A model generated the notes under the pieces. The model saw nothing but the letters and a program-made list of their open reading frames with translations, searched no databases and had not been told where the DNA came from. This document shows positions 23,878 through 35,300 of a stretch of DNA of 64,000 nucleotides, piece after piece. Origin of the DNA: Valencia hispanica (lineage: Eukaryota; Chordata; Actinopteri; Cyprinodontiformes; Valenciidae); NCBI GenBank assembly GCA_963556495.2, contig OY747705.1:4221501-4285500 (forward strand). The letters are read 5' to 3'. The position numbers and the translations under genes are program-made. Numbering within the stretch: the first letter of the stretch is position 1; each line of letters opens with the position of its first letter.

Positions 23878-24675
23878 GCAGTGGTTCCTAGGGAACACTC
23901 CCTAGGAAACACAAATTTCTTCATGCCCCCCCCCCCCCCCCCCCGAATTGAAATACTATTCAGAATCTTAATATATTTAATTATTTATTTGTACACACAA
24001 CTGGAACAAGCATTCTTATTATCGATTATCGAAACAGATTAATAAAATGAGCTGCAACAACTTCAACTTTAAGTTGTTGCAGCTCATTTTATTGTTTTGA
24101 GTCCTAACACTATTTTCAAGTTCAGTTTATTAACTCAAATGTTAACACTTAATTAAAACTGCTTGGTCTGTGATTATCCGAAGAGAAAAGGCACAAATGA
24201 TTCACTGAGATGTGCCTTTTTAAACTAAACAGTAACATTCAAAACTATTTTTAATTAAACATTGCTTACTTGTCAGCTTCATCAGTTTCTTCCTTTTCAA
24301 AAAAATATATTATTTATTATTAAATCCTTTTCATTATTTTCCCAATTCCGTTTTTTTCTCCAAAATTCCACTTTGTTAAATTTTTATTTTTCGGAGTTCC
24401 ACTTTTTCCATTCTGATTATATTTAATAATCAGAATATATTTAATAATCCACCTTTCCTACATTGCGAAACTCATAGAGCTGTACTCTGTTAGTCTGTGT
24501 AGACTACTGCTGCTGGGTTGAACAGGCAGTTTGATGATTAGTTTGAGCACTGCTGCCACCTAGTGACTGGAGACCTGTTTATCGTTCAAGCATGAATACA
24601 GACAAACGTCCTCCTGCCTCTCGTGCCCCCCCAGCCACCTCACCATGGGGGGGGGGTTCACAGATTGAGAAACAA
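23878..24675. other. Possible hAT-like remnant with foldback hairpin
   Basis: The stretch starts CAGTGGTTCCTAGGGAAC, similar to hAT termini, with a short palindrome (CCTAGGGA, ACAC loop, TCCCTAGG) and a 19-base C run (23926-23944). It holds a perfect 23-bp hairpin at 24041-24093. The right end has a matching G-run but no clear inverted repeat. The transposon reading is weak; the hairpin is certain. Confidence 0.3.
24041..24093. repeat. Perfect 23-bp inverted repeat with 7-base loop
   Basis: The left arm (24041-24063, AATAAAATGAGCTGCAACAA then CTT) is exactly complementary to the right arm at 24071-24093, with loop CAACTTT. No base is mismatched. A transcript would form a stable hairpin of about the length of a short pre-miRNA stem. 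It may instead be a remnant of a palindromic transposon. Confidence 0.9.
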
Positions 24676-24730
24676 ATCATGGCAGCAGTGAAGTAGACAG
24701 AGTAAAAGCAGGATATGCTTTTTTTTCTGC

Positions 24731-24735
<5 letters not shown>

Positions 24736-24764
<29 letters not shown>
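24736..24764. repeat. Short (TA)n tract
   Basis: A run of about 29 bp of alternating T and A, within the intron between exons c and d. Confidence 0.9.
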
Positions 24765-25043
24765 CGTAGTGCTAAACTAGCCAAACAACTACTCCCCATA
24801 ATACGGCATGGTGACGGGTGCCCGCAGAGACCAAAAAGGTAGATTTTTGTCTACTGGGTGGGATAAAGCTTGATCAATTTCACACCTGATGTGATCCGCA
24901 GGTGGTTGGGTTGTTTGGTGCCCAGCAGAGTTAGCTGGGTTGTATTCACACCGGCCCAAAAGGTCCGGACCAAGAGAGGAAACAAATTTGAGTTTAAGCA
25001 AACTAATCAAGGCTGGTGTGATTACACCCTTAGTTAGGAAACT

Positions 25044-25083
25044 AAATGTTTAGTTAGGAAGCTAGCTTCTTAACTAAACATTT
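25044..25083. repeat. 19-bp inverted repeat with 2-base spacer
   Basis: AAATGTTTAGTTAGGAAGC (25044-25062) faces GCTTCTTAACTAAACATTT (25065-25083) across TA, with a single G-T type mismatch. The motif TTTAGTTAGGAA also occurs in direct orientation just upstream (25029-25039). No gene is involved. Confidence 0.85.
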
Positions 25084-25692
25084 AGCTCCAAACGAAATAT
25101 TTAGTTTGAAACTGTGACATTTATAAATGAATGGAAGTTAGTCAGACTTTGAAAAATGAACCCCCTTTTTTTCTTTTATCACAGGCTAAATAACCCAAAT
25201 TATTGGTTTTGATGTTTGACTATGTAACTTTACAAACAGCATCTCATACGACCTGGATGACAATAAAAGATTTTCCCCAATGCTCTAAGGTGTGAGTTGC
25301 TTTCCATTTGATGAAGACCATTCAGTACAGGAACCATGGCTCAGGTTGACCTTTTAGGTGGTTTTCTTTTTTCCAGACCACATGAACCACCTTTTAACCT
25401 GACAAAACAAGGAGAAAAAACTTCTTTTTTAAAGATTTCCTTTCCTTCTTTTGTAGTTGGATCAATTCATCAGCATGTCTGATCCATGGGTCTTTTTTAG
25501 TAATGGTCATCATAAAATTATGTAAAAATCAAATGAGCAAAAGCCTCCTCTTTTACAGGCAGATATTAAATGTCACAATGAGCTTTAATGTGTAAGAGGA
25601 GCCTAATGGATGTTCCTGGGTTACTTTATTTGCTGTCCTTTGTAACGGGGCTCATGTCTGAATAAGTGTCTGGTTGCATCTTTTTTTCCCAG

Positions 25693-25764
25693 GTCCCCTA
25701 TCTGCTAGCATTAAGAGCAAGAGACATGAGATAAAGAGTGATCCCACTCCATTTGGTTATGAAG
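25693..25764 (+). CDS. Exon d: Lys-rich linker, MCF2/MCF2L-family RhoGEF
   Basis: A 72-nt exon in phase 1-1, with acceptor TTTTTTTCCCAG and donor GAAG|GTATAC. It encodes PLSASIKSKRHEIKSDPTPF followed by GYE. The pattern SxxIK..(K/R)xE..K.DP....GY resembles the linker motif IKKLEERKTDPLSLEGY I recall from mammalian MCF2L, and is the best clue to the family after the PH tail. The next intron is only 316 bp, so this exon and the one at 26081 probably travel together. Confidence 0.7.
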
Positions 25765-26080
25765 GTATACATAGAAACAAAACTGCTTTTGATAAGGCTT
25801 GTTGTGATTGGTGGTGGTATTTTATGTTTGTATACGTCTCCATTTCTTGTCTGATTTTGGAACTTAATAGTGCACGAACATGATAACATGTTTTTTGTTG
25901 CATGTGATTATTTTTGTGTGTTTTGGAGTTTGTGGGGGGGTTTCAGTTGTGTTTAGTCCTGCATGAGTAGTGCTGCTCTTTGTGATTGGTCTGCATTTAA
26001 TTGTTTTGCAACTACCCCCCTCTTTGTGGAAGTAGTTTTTCTTTGCTAAAGTTGGTATAAAGGATTTGGCTTCCCTGCAG

Positions 26081-26191
26081 ATACGCTGCGTGGCGCCATG
26101 GCTGCCGGCGGGAAGCGGCAGAGCATGACCAGCAGCATTGCTGGTGGTGCTGGTAGCAAAGCAGCTGTCCCCAGATCAACCTCCCAGCCAG
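26081..26191 (+). CDS. Exon e: Gly/Ser/Ala linker, MCF2/MCF2L-family RhoGEF
   Basis: A 111-nt exon in phase 1-1, with acceptor GGCTTCCCTGCAG and donor CCAG|GTAACT. It encodes TLRGAMAAGGKRQSMTSSIA and then GGAGSKAAVPRSTSQP. The composition is low complexity, basic and probably disordered. It contains an ATG in a fair context (GCGCCATGG) at 26098, but this is internal to the reading frame entering from the splice site. The following intron is 14.9 kb and holds a complete Tc1-like transposon and the giant minisatellite. Confidence 0.7.
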
Positions 26192-26949
26192 GTAACTGCA
26201 GAGGACTCGTGGAGACATTCCTGAGGACGTTTTCTAATAGACTTCAAGCTGTGTGTGTTGACAGATTCACAGAAACTCAATCTTTAATATTGAAAGCACT
26301 ACCTGTATGGGAGCCTTTTCTGAAATGGTTTTAAGTTGTAAGCCAAATTGCTCCAAGCAGATGTTAGCACTGACAACGTTCTGAATTTCTGACATTTAGT
26401 AAAGGAGTTGTATGGTAAATCTAAGAATTTGGAATTAGTTGTATTAAACATTTCTCAGCCTGTTCTCTTGTTCTAACTAAAAAGTCCAATTGAGCTCATT
26501 GTGCGAAAGGGGCTGAAAATGCTATAGATGTTTGCTGCTTTCTACTTTTTTCAACACTAATAGATCGCTTGCCAACCTTTTGTAAAACTCTGAAGATGTA
26601 TTTACATCTCACATATATTAACAAATATTAACAGATGTATGTGTAGCGTCGGTCCCCATCATCAGTAGAGTTTTAGCTGTATAAAGTAGCTCTACATATG
26701 ATTTGCATTGCATCCTGCTTCTTGTCTGTTCTGCTTCGCTCTATTTCCACAGGGATGATTACATTAGACTCTATCTGCTGTTTCTTATTTTACAGCTGTG
26801 TGCATTATCTGAACTAGATTCCCAAGATCTTTGGGGTCATACATGTAACGTCTTGGTAAAAACAGACCTTTTTTTACTATCAGGTCATAATCACGATCAA
26901 TATTATCTGTTCTTTATCAGGTTCTATAAGTGTTTAAATCTAATATCTA

Positions 26950-28535
26950 CAGGTCCTTCTCTAAAAATTTGCATATTGTGATAAAGTTCATTCTTTTCCA
27001 TAATGTAATGATACAAATTAAACTTTCATATAATTTAGATTCTTTGCACACCAACTGAAATATTTCAGGTCTTTTATTCTTTTAAAACTGATGATTTTGG
27101 CATACAGCTCATGAAAACCCAAAATTCCTATCTCAAAAAATTAGGATATTTCATCCGACCAATAAAAGAAGTGTTTTTAATATAAAAAAGTACACCTTCA
27201 AATAATTATGTTCAGTTATGCACTCAATACTTGGTCGGGAATCCTTTTGCAGAAATGACTGCTTCAATGCGGCGTGGCATGGAGGCAATCAGCCTGTGGC
27301 ACTGCTGAGGTGTTATGGAGGCCCAGGATGCTTCGATAGCGGCCTTAAGCTCATCCAGAGTGTTGGGTCTTGCGTCTCTCAACTTCCTCTTCACAATATC
27401 CCACAGATTCTCTATGGGGTTCAGGTCAGGAGAGTTGGCAGGCCAATTGAGCACAGTAATACCATGGTCAGTAAACCATTTACCAGTGGTTTTGGCACTG
27501 TGAGCAGGTGCCAGGTCGTGCTGAAAAATGAAATCTTCATCTCCATAAAGCTTTTCCGCAGATGGAAGCATGAAGTGCTCCAAAATCTCCTGATAGCTAG
27601 CTGCATTGACCCTGCCCTTGATAAAACACAGTGGACCAACACCAGCAGCTGACATGGCACCCCAGACCATCACTGACTGTGGGTACTTGACACTGGACTT
27701 CAGGCATTTTGGCATTTCCTTCTCCCCAGTCTTCCTCCAGACTCTGGCACCTTGATTTCCGTATGACATGCAAGTACTTTGGACCACTGAGCAACAGTCC
27801 AGTGCTGCTTCTCTGTAGCCCAGGTCAGGCGCTTCTGCCGCTGTTTCTGGTTCAAAAGTGGCTTGACCTGGGGAATGCGGCACCTGTAGCCCATTTCCTG
27901 CACACGCCTGTGCACGGTGGCTCTGGATGTTTCTACTCCAGACTCAGTCCACTGCTTCCGCAGGTCCCTCAAGGTCTGGAATCGGTCCTTCTCCACAATC
28001 TTCCTCAGGGTCCGGTCACCTCTTCTCGTTGTGCAGCGTTTTCTGCCACACTTTTTCCTTCCCACAGACTTCCCGCTGAGGTGCCTTGATACAGCACTCT
28101 GGGAACAGCCTATTCGTTCAGACATTTCTTTCTGTGTCTTACCCTCTTGCTTGAGGGTGTCAATGATGGCCTTCTGGGCAGCAGTCAGGTCGGCAGTCTT
28201 ACCCATGATTGCGGTTTTGAGTAATGAACCAGGCTGGGAGTTTTTAAAAGCCTCAGGAATCTTTTGCAGGTGTTTAGAGTTAATTAGTTGATTCAGATGA
28301 TTAGGTTAATAGCTCGTTTAGAGAACCTTTTCATGATATGCTAATTTTTTGAGATAGGAATTTTGGGTTTTCATGAGCTGTATGCCAAAATCATCAGTTT
28401 TAAAACAATAAAAGACCTGAAATATTTCAGTTGGTGTGCAATGAATCTAAAATATATGAAAGTTAAATTTTTATCATTACATTATGGAAAAGAATGAACT
28501 TTATCACAATATGCTAATTTTTTGAGAAGGACCTG
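26950..28535 (-). mobile_element. Tc1/mariner-like transposon, nearly complete, IR/DR type
   Basis: The element starts CAGGTCCTTCTC and ends with its complement, flanked by TA at 26948-26949 and 28536-28537, the standard Tc1 target duplication. The inverted repeats are about 205 bp each (26950-27154 and 28331-28535). Each carries an outer and an inner copy of TCTCAAAAAATTAG, the IR/DR arrangement. The transposase lies between them on the - strand. Length is 1,586 bp, normal for the group. The low divergence between the two ends suggests a fairly recent insertion into the RhoGEF intron. Confidence 0.93.
27224..28206 (-). pseudogene. Tc1-like transposase, frameshifted, first catalytic Asp lost
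   Basis: The N-terminal part begins at 28206 with MGKTADLTAAQKAIIDTLKQ and contains two helix-turn-helix units (GCSQSAVSRHLSG and the paired-like second half), which bind the inverted repeats. The C-terminal part carries FQHDLAPAHSAK (second Asp) and [15 protein letters not shown] (Glu) of a DDE nuclease. Near 27768-27772 the frame breaks exactly where family members have an SDES-type motif with the first catalytic Asp: sequence jumps from WSKVL to a CMSYGNQGARVW stretch. A short deletion, about 20 bp judged from family memory, explains both the missing Asp and the frameshift, so the enzyme should be dead. Confidence 0.88.
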
Positions 28536-29313
28536 TAGACTACAAAAACAGCAACATATTATTTGTGGGGGAAAAAACATGAAGCCAAAATAGAGAAACT
28601 ATGTTGGAAAAACAAAAAACACCCTTACTGCTCCTGTCGGATCTAGGAAGAAAAAGCTCTTCTTTAACTGTCCGTTATAAAAGAGGTTCATGTAGGTTTG
28701 CTGCACTACAACACAATACCAGGGTGGAAAGAGTTCACCAGTACTATAGAGTTACTGCTCATCAGTCTGGGAGGGCTTATCAGGTCATTTTCAAATGGTT
28801 TAAAGTCAGTCAGTATAAAGTGAGATGGATTATTGTCTCCTCCTACAGATATCAAGAAAGTTATTGTATGGGAGACTGTAATACTGTGATACTCAGGCTA
28901 TGTCCACATTGTAGGTCTTAAATAATACCGTACAGTTATTCCAAATAGCACACTCGGATCACACGAAATGTGTAACTGAGTAGGATCGTTTCAAACAAAT
29001 GTACAAGATGTGTATATTTGTGCATTAATACAGCAACAGACTGTTTACATCTAATTAAAACTGCACAAATATCAGCAGTGATGGGAGTAGTGATGATCAT
29101 AGAGTTCCTAGGAGGAAGGGCATGTGATGTCCACCTAGGAAGCAGCAGTCTCGCACTGAAAGGGCTCTCCTGTTCAGGCTGCCATCTACTTTGCAGCCTG
29201 GGGAATAGATGGAGAAGTCTGCAGTGTAGAAGGTGAAGATGAACGGTGTCGGCAAAGCTCCCCTTCAGGGCCCCCATACTCAGTGTCCTCACATACTTTG
29301 ACCTGCCAGCGAG
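28536..29313. other. Spacer between Tc1 element and minisatellite
   Basis: It contains a 106-codon + strand frame (28601-28921) without recognisable domains, probably an old repeat. From about 29250 the sequence leads into the first degenerate minisatellite units (AGGTAGTCCTCTATCCACTG). Confidence 0.45.
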
Positions 29314-32300
29314 GTAGTCCTCTATCCACTGGGACAGGTGGTGGTCCTGTATTCACTGGGACAGGTGGTGGTCCACAGTCCACTGGGACAGGTGGTGGTC
29401 CTCTATCCACTGGGACAGGTGGTGGTCCACAGTCCACTGGGACAGGTGGTGGTCCTCTATCCACTGGGACAGGTGGTGGTCCACTATCCACTGGGACGGG
29501 TGGTGGTCCTCTATCCACTGGGACAGGTGGTGGTCCACTATCCACTGGGACAGGTGGTGGTCCTCTATCCACTGGGACAGGTGGTGGTCCACTATCCACT
29601 GGGACAGGTGGTGGTCCTCTATCCACTGGGACAGGTGGTGGTCCTCTATCCACTGGGACAGGTGGCGGTCCACAGTCCACTGGGACAGGTGGTGGTCCTC
29701 TATCCACTGGGACAGGTGGTGGTCCACAGTCCACTGGGACAGGTGGTGGTCCTCTATTCACTGGGACAGGTGGTGGTCCACAGTCCACTGGGACAGGTGG
29801 TGGTCCTCTATTCACTGGGACAGGTGGTGGTCCACAGTCCACTGGGACAGGTGGTGGTCCTCTATCCACTGGGACAGGTGGTGGTCCACTGGGACAGGTG
29901 TTGGTCCTCTATCCACTGGGACAGGTGGTGGTCCACTATCCACTGGGACAGGTGGTGGTCCACTATCCACTGGGACAGGTGGTGGTCCTCTATCCACTGG
30001 GACAGGTGGTGGTCCTCTATCCACTGGGACAGGTGGTGGTCCTCTATCCACTGGGACAGGTGGTGGTCCACAGTCCACTGGGACAGGTGGTGGTCCTCTA
30101 TCCACTGGGACAGGTGGTGGTCCACTATCCACTGGGACAGGTGGTGGTCCTCTATCCACTGGGACAGGTGGTGGTCCACAGTCCACTGGGACAGGTGGTG
30201 GTCCTCTATCCACTGGGACAGGTGGTGGTCCACAGTCCACTGGGACAGGTGGTGGTCCTCTATCCACTGGGACAGGTGGTGGTCCTCTATCCACTGGGAC
30301 AGGGGGTGGTCCTCTATCCACTGGGACAGGTGGTGGTCCACAGTCCACTGGGACAGGTGGTGGTCCTCTATCCACTTGGACAGGTGGTGGTCCACAGTCC
30401 ACTGGGACAGGTGGTGGTCCTCTATCCACTGGGACAGGTGGTGGTCCACAGTCCACTGGGACAGGTGGTGGTCCTCTATCCACTGGGACAGGTGGTGGTC
30501 CACAGTCCACTGGGACAGGTGGTGGTCCTCTATCCACTGGGACAGGTGGTGGTCCACTATCCACTGGGACAGGTGGTGGTCCTCTATCCACTGGGACAGG
30601 TGGTGGTCCTCTATCCACTGGGACAGGTGGTGGTCCACTATCCACTGGGACAGGTGGTGGTCCACAGTCCACTGGGACAGGTGGTGGTCCTCTATCAACT
30701 GGGACAGGTGGTGGTCCTCTATCCACTGGGACAGGTGGTGGTCCTCTATCCACTGGGACAGGTGGTGGTCCTCTATCCACTGGGACAGGTGGTGGTCCTC
30801 TATCCACTGGGACAGGTGGTGGTCCACTATCCACTGGGACAGGTGGTGGTCCACTATCCACTGGGACAGGTGGTGGTCCTCTATCCACTGGGACAGGTGG
30901 TGGTCCTCTATCCACTGGGACAGGTGGTGGTCCACTGTCCACTGGGACAGGTGGTGGTCCTCTATCCACTGGGACAGGTGGTGGTCCTCTATCCACTGGG
31001 ACAGGGGGTGGTCCTCTATCCACTGGGACAGGTGGTGGTCCTCTATCCACTGGGACAGGTGGTGGTCCACAGTCCACTGGGACAGGTGGTGGTCCTCTAT
31101 CCACTGGGACAGGTGGTGGTCCACAGTCCACTGGGACAGGTGGTGGTCCTCTATCCACTGGGACAGGTGGTGGTCCACAGTCCACTGGGACAGGTGGTGG
31201 TCCTCTATCCACTGGGACAGGTGGTGGTCCTCTATCCACTGGGACAGGTGGTGGTCCACAGTCCACTGGGACAGGTGGTGGTCCTCTATCCACTGGGACA
31301 GGTGGTGGTCCACAGTCCACTGGGACAGGTGGTGGTCCTCTATCCACTGGGACAGGTGGTGGTCCACTATCCACTGGGACAGGTGGTGGTCCTCTATCCA
31401 CTGGGACAGGGGGTGGTCCTCTATCCACTGGGACAGGTGGTGGTCCACAGTCCACTGGGACAGGTGGTGGTCCTCTATCCACTGGGACAGGTGGTGGTCC
31501 ACAGTCCACTGGGACAGGTGGTGGTCCACAGTCCACTGGGACAGGTGGTGGTCCTCTATCCACTGGGACAGGTGGTGGTCCTCTATCCACTGGGACAGGT
31601 GGTGGTCCTCTATCCACTGGGACAGGTGGTGGTCCTCTATCCACTGGGACAGGTGGTGGTCCTCTATCCACTGGGACAGGTGGTGGTCCTCTATCCACTG
31701 GGACAGGTGGTGGTCCACTATCCACTGGGACAGGTGGTGGTCCTCTATCCACTGGGACAGGTGGTGGTCCTCTATCCACTGGGACAGGTGGTGGTCCACA
31801 GTCCACTGGGACAGGTGGTGGTCCTCTATCCACTGGGACAGGTGGTGGTCCTCTATCCACTGGGACAGGTGGTGGTCCTCTATCCACTGGGACAGGTGGT
31901 GGTCCACTATCCACTGGGACAGGTGGTGGTCCTCTATCCACTGGGACAGGTGGTGGTCCTCTATCCACTGGGACAGGTGGTGGTCCACTATCCACTGGGA
32001 CAGGTGGTGGTCCTCTATCCACTGGGACAGGTGGTGGTCCACTATCCACTGGGACAGGTGGTGGTCCTCTATCCACTGGGACAGGTGGTGGTCCTCTATC
32101 CACTGGGACAGGTGGTGGTCCTCTATCCACTGGGACAGGTGGTGGTCCTCTATCCACTGGGACAGGTGGTGGTCCTCTATCCACTGGGACAGGTGGTGGT
32201 CCACTATCCACTGGGACAGGTGGTGGTCCACTATCCACTGGGACAGGTGGTGGTCCTCTATCCACTGGGACAGGTGGTGGTCCACTATCCACTGGGACAG

Positions 32301-35300
32301 GTGGTGGTCCACAGTCCACTGGGACAGGTGGTGGTCCTCTATCCACTGGGACAGGTGGTGGTCCACTATCCACTGGGACAGGTGGTGGTCCTCTATCCAC
32401 TGGGACAGGGGGTGGTCCTCTATCCACTGGGACAGGTGGTGGTCCTCTATCCACTGGGACAGGTGGTGGTCCACTATCCACTGGGACAGGTGGTGGTCCA
32501 CTGTCCACTGGGACAGGTGGTGGTCCTCTATCCACTGGGACAGGTGGTGGTCCACTATCCACTGGGACAGGTGGTGGTCCTCTATCCACTGGGACAGGTG
32601 GTGGTCCACCACTGGGACAGGTGGTGGTCCACTCCACGGGACAGGTGGTGGTCCCTTCCACTGGGACAGGTGGTGGTCCATCCACTGGGACAGGTGGTGG
32701 TCCCTTCCACTGGGACAGGTGGTGGTCCACTCCACTGGGACAGGTGGTGGTCCTCTATCCACTGGGACAGGTGGTGGTCCACTATCCACTGGGACAGGTG
32801 GTGGTCCTCTATCCACTGGGACAGGTGGTGGTCCTCTATCCACTGGGACAGGGGGTGGTCCTCTATCCACTGGGACAGGTGGTGGTCCTCTATCCACTGG
32901 GACAGGTGGTGGTCCACTATCCACTGGGACAGGTGGTGGTCCTCTATCCACTGGGACAGGTGGTGGTCCACAGTCCACTGGGACAGGTGGTGGTCCACTA
33001 TCCACTGGGACAGGTGGTGGTCCTCTATCCACTGGGACAGGTGGTGGTCCACTAGTCCACTGGGACAGGTGGTGGTCCTCTATCCACTGGGACAGGTGGT
33101 GGTCCACTATCCACTGGGACAGGTGGTGGTCCTCTATCCACTGGGACAGGTGGTGGTCCACTATCCACTGGGACAGGTGGTGGTCCTCTATCCACTGGGA
33201 CAGGTGGTGGTCCTCTATCCACTGGGACAGGTGGTGGTCCACTATCCACTGGGACAGGTGGTGGTCCTCTATCCACTGGGACAGGTGGTGGTCCACAGTC
33301 CACTGGGACAGGTGGTGGTCCTCTATCCACTGGGACAGGTGGTGGTCCACTATCCACTGGGACAGGTGGTGGTCCACTATCCACTGGGACAGGTGGTGGT
33401 CCTCTATCCACTGGGACAGGTGGTGGTCCTCTATCCACTGGGACAGGTGGTGGTCCTCTATCCACTGGGACAGGTGGTGGTCCACTATCCACTGGGACAG
33501 GTGGTGGTCCACTATCCACTGGGACAGGTGGTGGTCCTCTATCCACTGGGACAGGTGGTGGTCCACTATCCACTGGGACAGGTGGTGGTCCTCTATCCAC
33601 TGGGACAGGGGGTGGTCCTCTATCCACTGGGACAGGTGGTGGTCCTCTATCCACTGGGACAGGTGGTGGTCCTCTATCCACTGGGACAGGTGGTGGTCCA
33701 CTATCCACTGGGACAGGTGGTGGTCCTCTATCCACTGGGACAGGTGGTGGTCCACTATCCACTGGGACAGGTGGTGGTCCACAGTCCACTGGGACAGGTG
33801 GTGGTCCTCTATCCACTGGGACAGGTGGTGGTCCACAGTCCACTGGGACAGGTGGTGGTCCTCTATCCACTGGGACAGGTGGTGGTCCACTATCCACTGG
33901 GACAGGTGGTGGTCCTCTATCCACTGGGACAGGTGGTGGTCCTCTATCCACTGGGACAGGTGGTGGTCCACTATCCACTGGGACAGGTGGTGGTCCTCTA
34001 TCCACTGGGACAGGTGGTGGTCCTCTATCCACTGGGCAGTGGTGGTCCACAGGTGGTCCTCTATCCACTGGGACAGGTGGTGGTCCACTATCCACTGGGA
34101 CAGGTGGTGGTCCACTATCCACTGGGACAGGTGGTGGTCCTCTATCCACTGGGACAGGGGGTGGTCCTCTATCCACTGGGACAGGTGGTGGTCCTCTATC
34201 CACTGGGACAGGTGGTGGTCCTCTATCCACTGGGACAGGTGGTGGTCCACTGTCCACTGGGACAGGTGGTGGTCCACTATCCACTGGGACAGGTGGTGGT
34301 CCACTATCCACTGGGACAGGTGGTGGTCCTCTATCCACTGGGACAGGTGGTGGTCCTCTATCCACTGGGACAGGTGGTGGTCCTCTATCCACTGGGACAG
34401 GTGGTGGTCCTCTATCCACTGGGACAGGTGGTGGTCCTCTATCCACTGGGACAGGTGGTGGTCCTCTATCCACTGGGACAGGTGGTGGTCCACTATCCAC
34501 TGGGACAGGTGGTGGTCCACTATCCACTGGGACAGGTGGTGGTCCTCTATCCACTGGGACAGGTGGTGGTCCACTATCCACTGGGACAGGTGGTGGTCCT
34601 CTATCCACTGGGACAGGGGTGGTCCATCCACTGGGACAGGTGGTGGTCCTCTATCCACTGGGACAGGTGGTGGTCCACTATCCACTGGGACAGGTGGTGG
34701 TCCACTATCCACTGGGACAGGTGGTGGTCCTCTATCCACTGGGACAGGTGGTGGTCCACAGTCCACTGGGACAGGTGGTGGTCCTCTATCCACTGGGACA
34801 GGTGGTGGTCCTCTATCCACTGGGACAGGTGGTGGTCCTCTATCCACTGGGACAGGTGGTGGTCCTCTATCCACTGGGACAGGTGGTGGTCCACTATCCA
34901 CTGGGACAGGTGGTGGTCCTCTATCCACTGGGACAGGTGGTGGTCCACTATCCACTGGGACAGGTGGTGGTCCACTATCCACTGGGACAGGTGGTGGTCC
35001 ACTATCCACTGGGACAGGTGGTGGTCCACAGTCCACTGGGACAGGTGGTGGTCCTCTATCCACTGGGACAGGTGGTGGTCCACTATCCACTGGGACAGGT
35101 GGTGGTCCTCTATCCACTGGGACAGGTGGTGGTCCTCTATCCACTGGGACAGGTGGTGGTCCACTATCCACTGGGACAGGTGGTGGTCCACTATCCACTG
35201 GGACAGGTGGTGGTCCTCTATCCACTGGGACAGGTGGTGGTCCACTATCCACTGGGACAGGTGGTGGTCCTCTATCCACTGGGACAGGGGGTGGTCCTCT

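Noticed and set aside
28281..29338. CRISPR-like or phage-type repeat arrays near the minisatellite
   Set aside because: The array has no unique spacers, and the genome is vertebrate.
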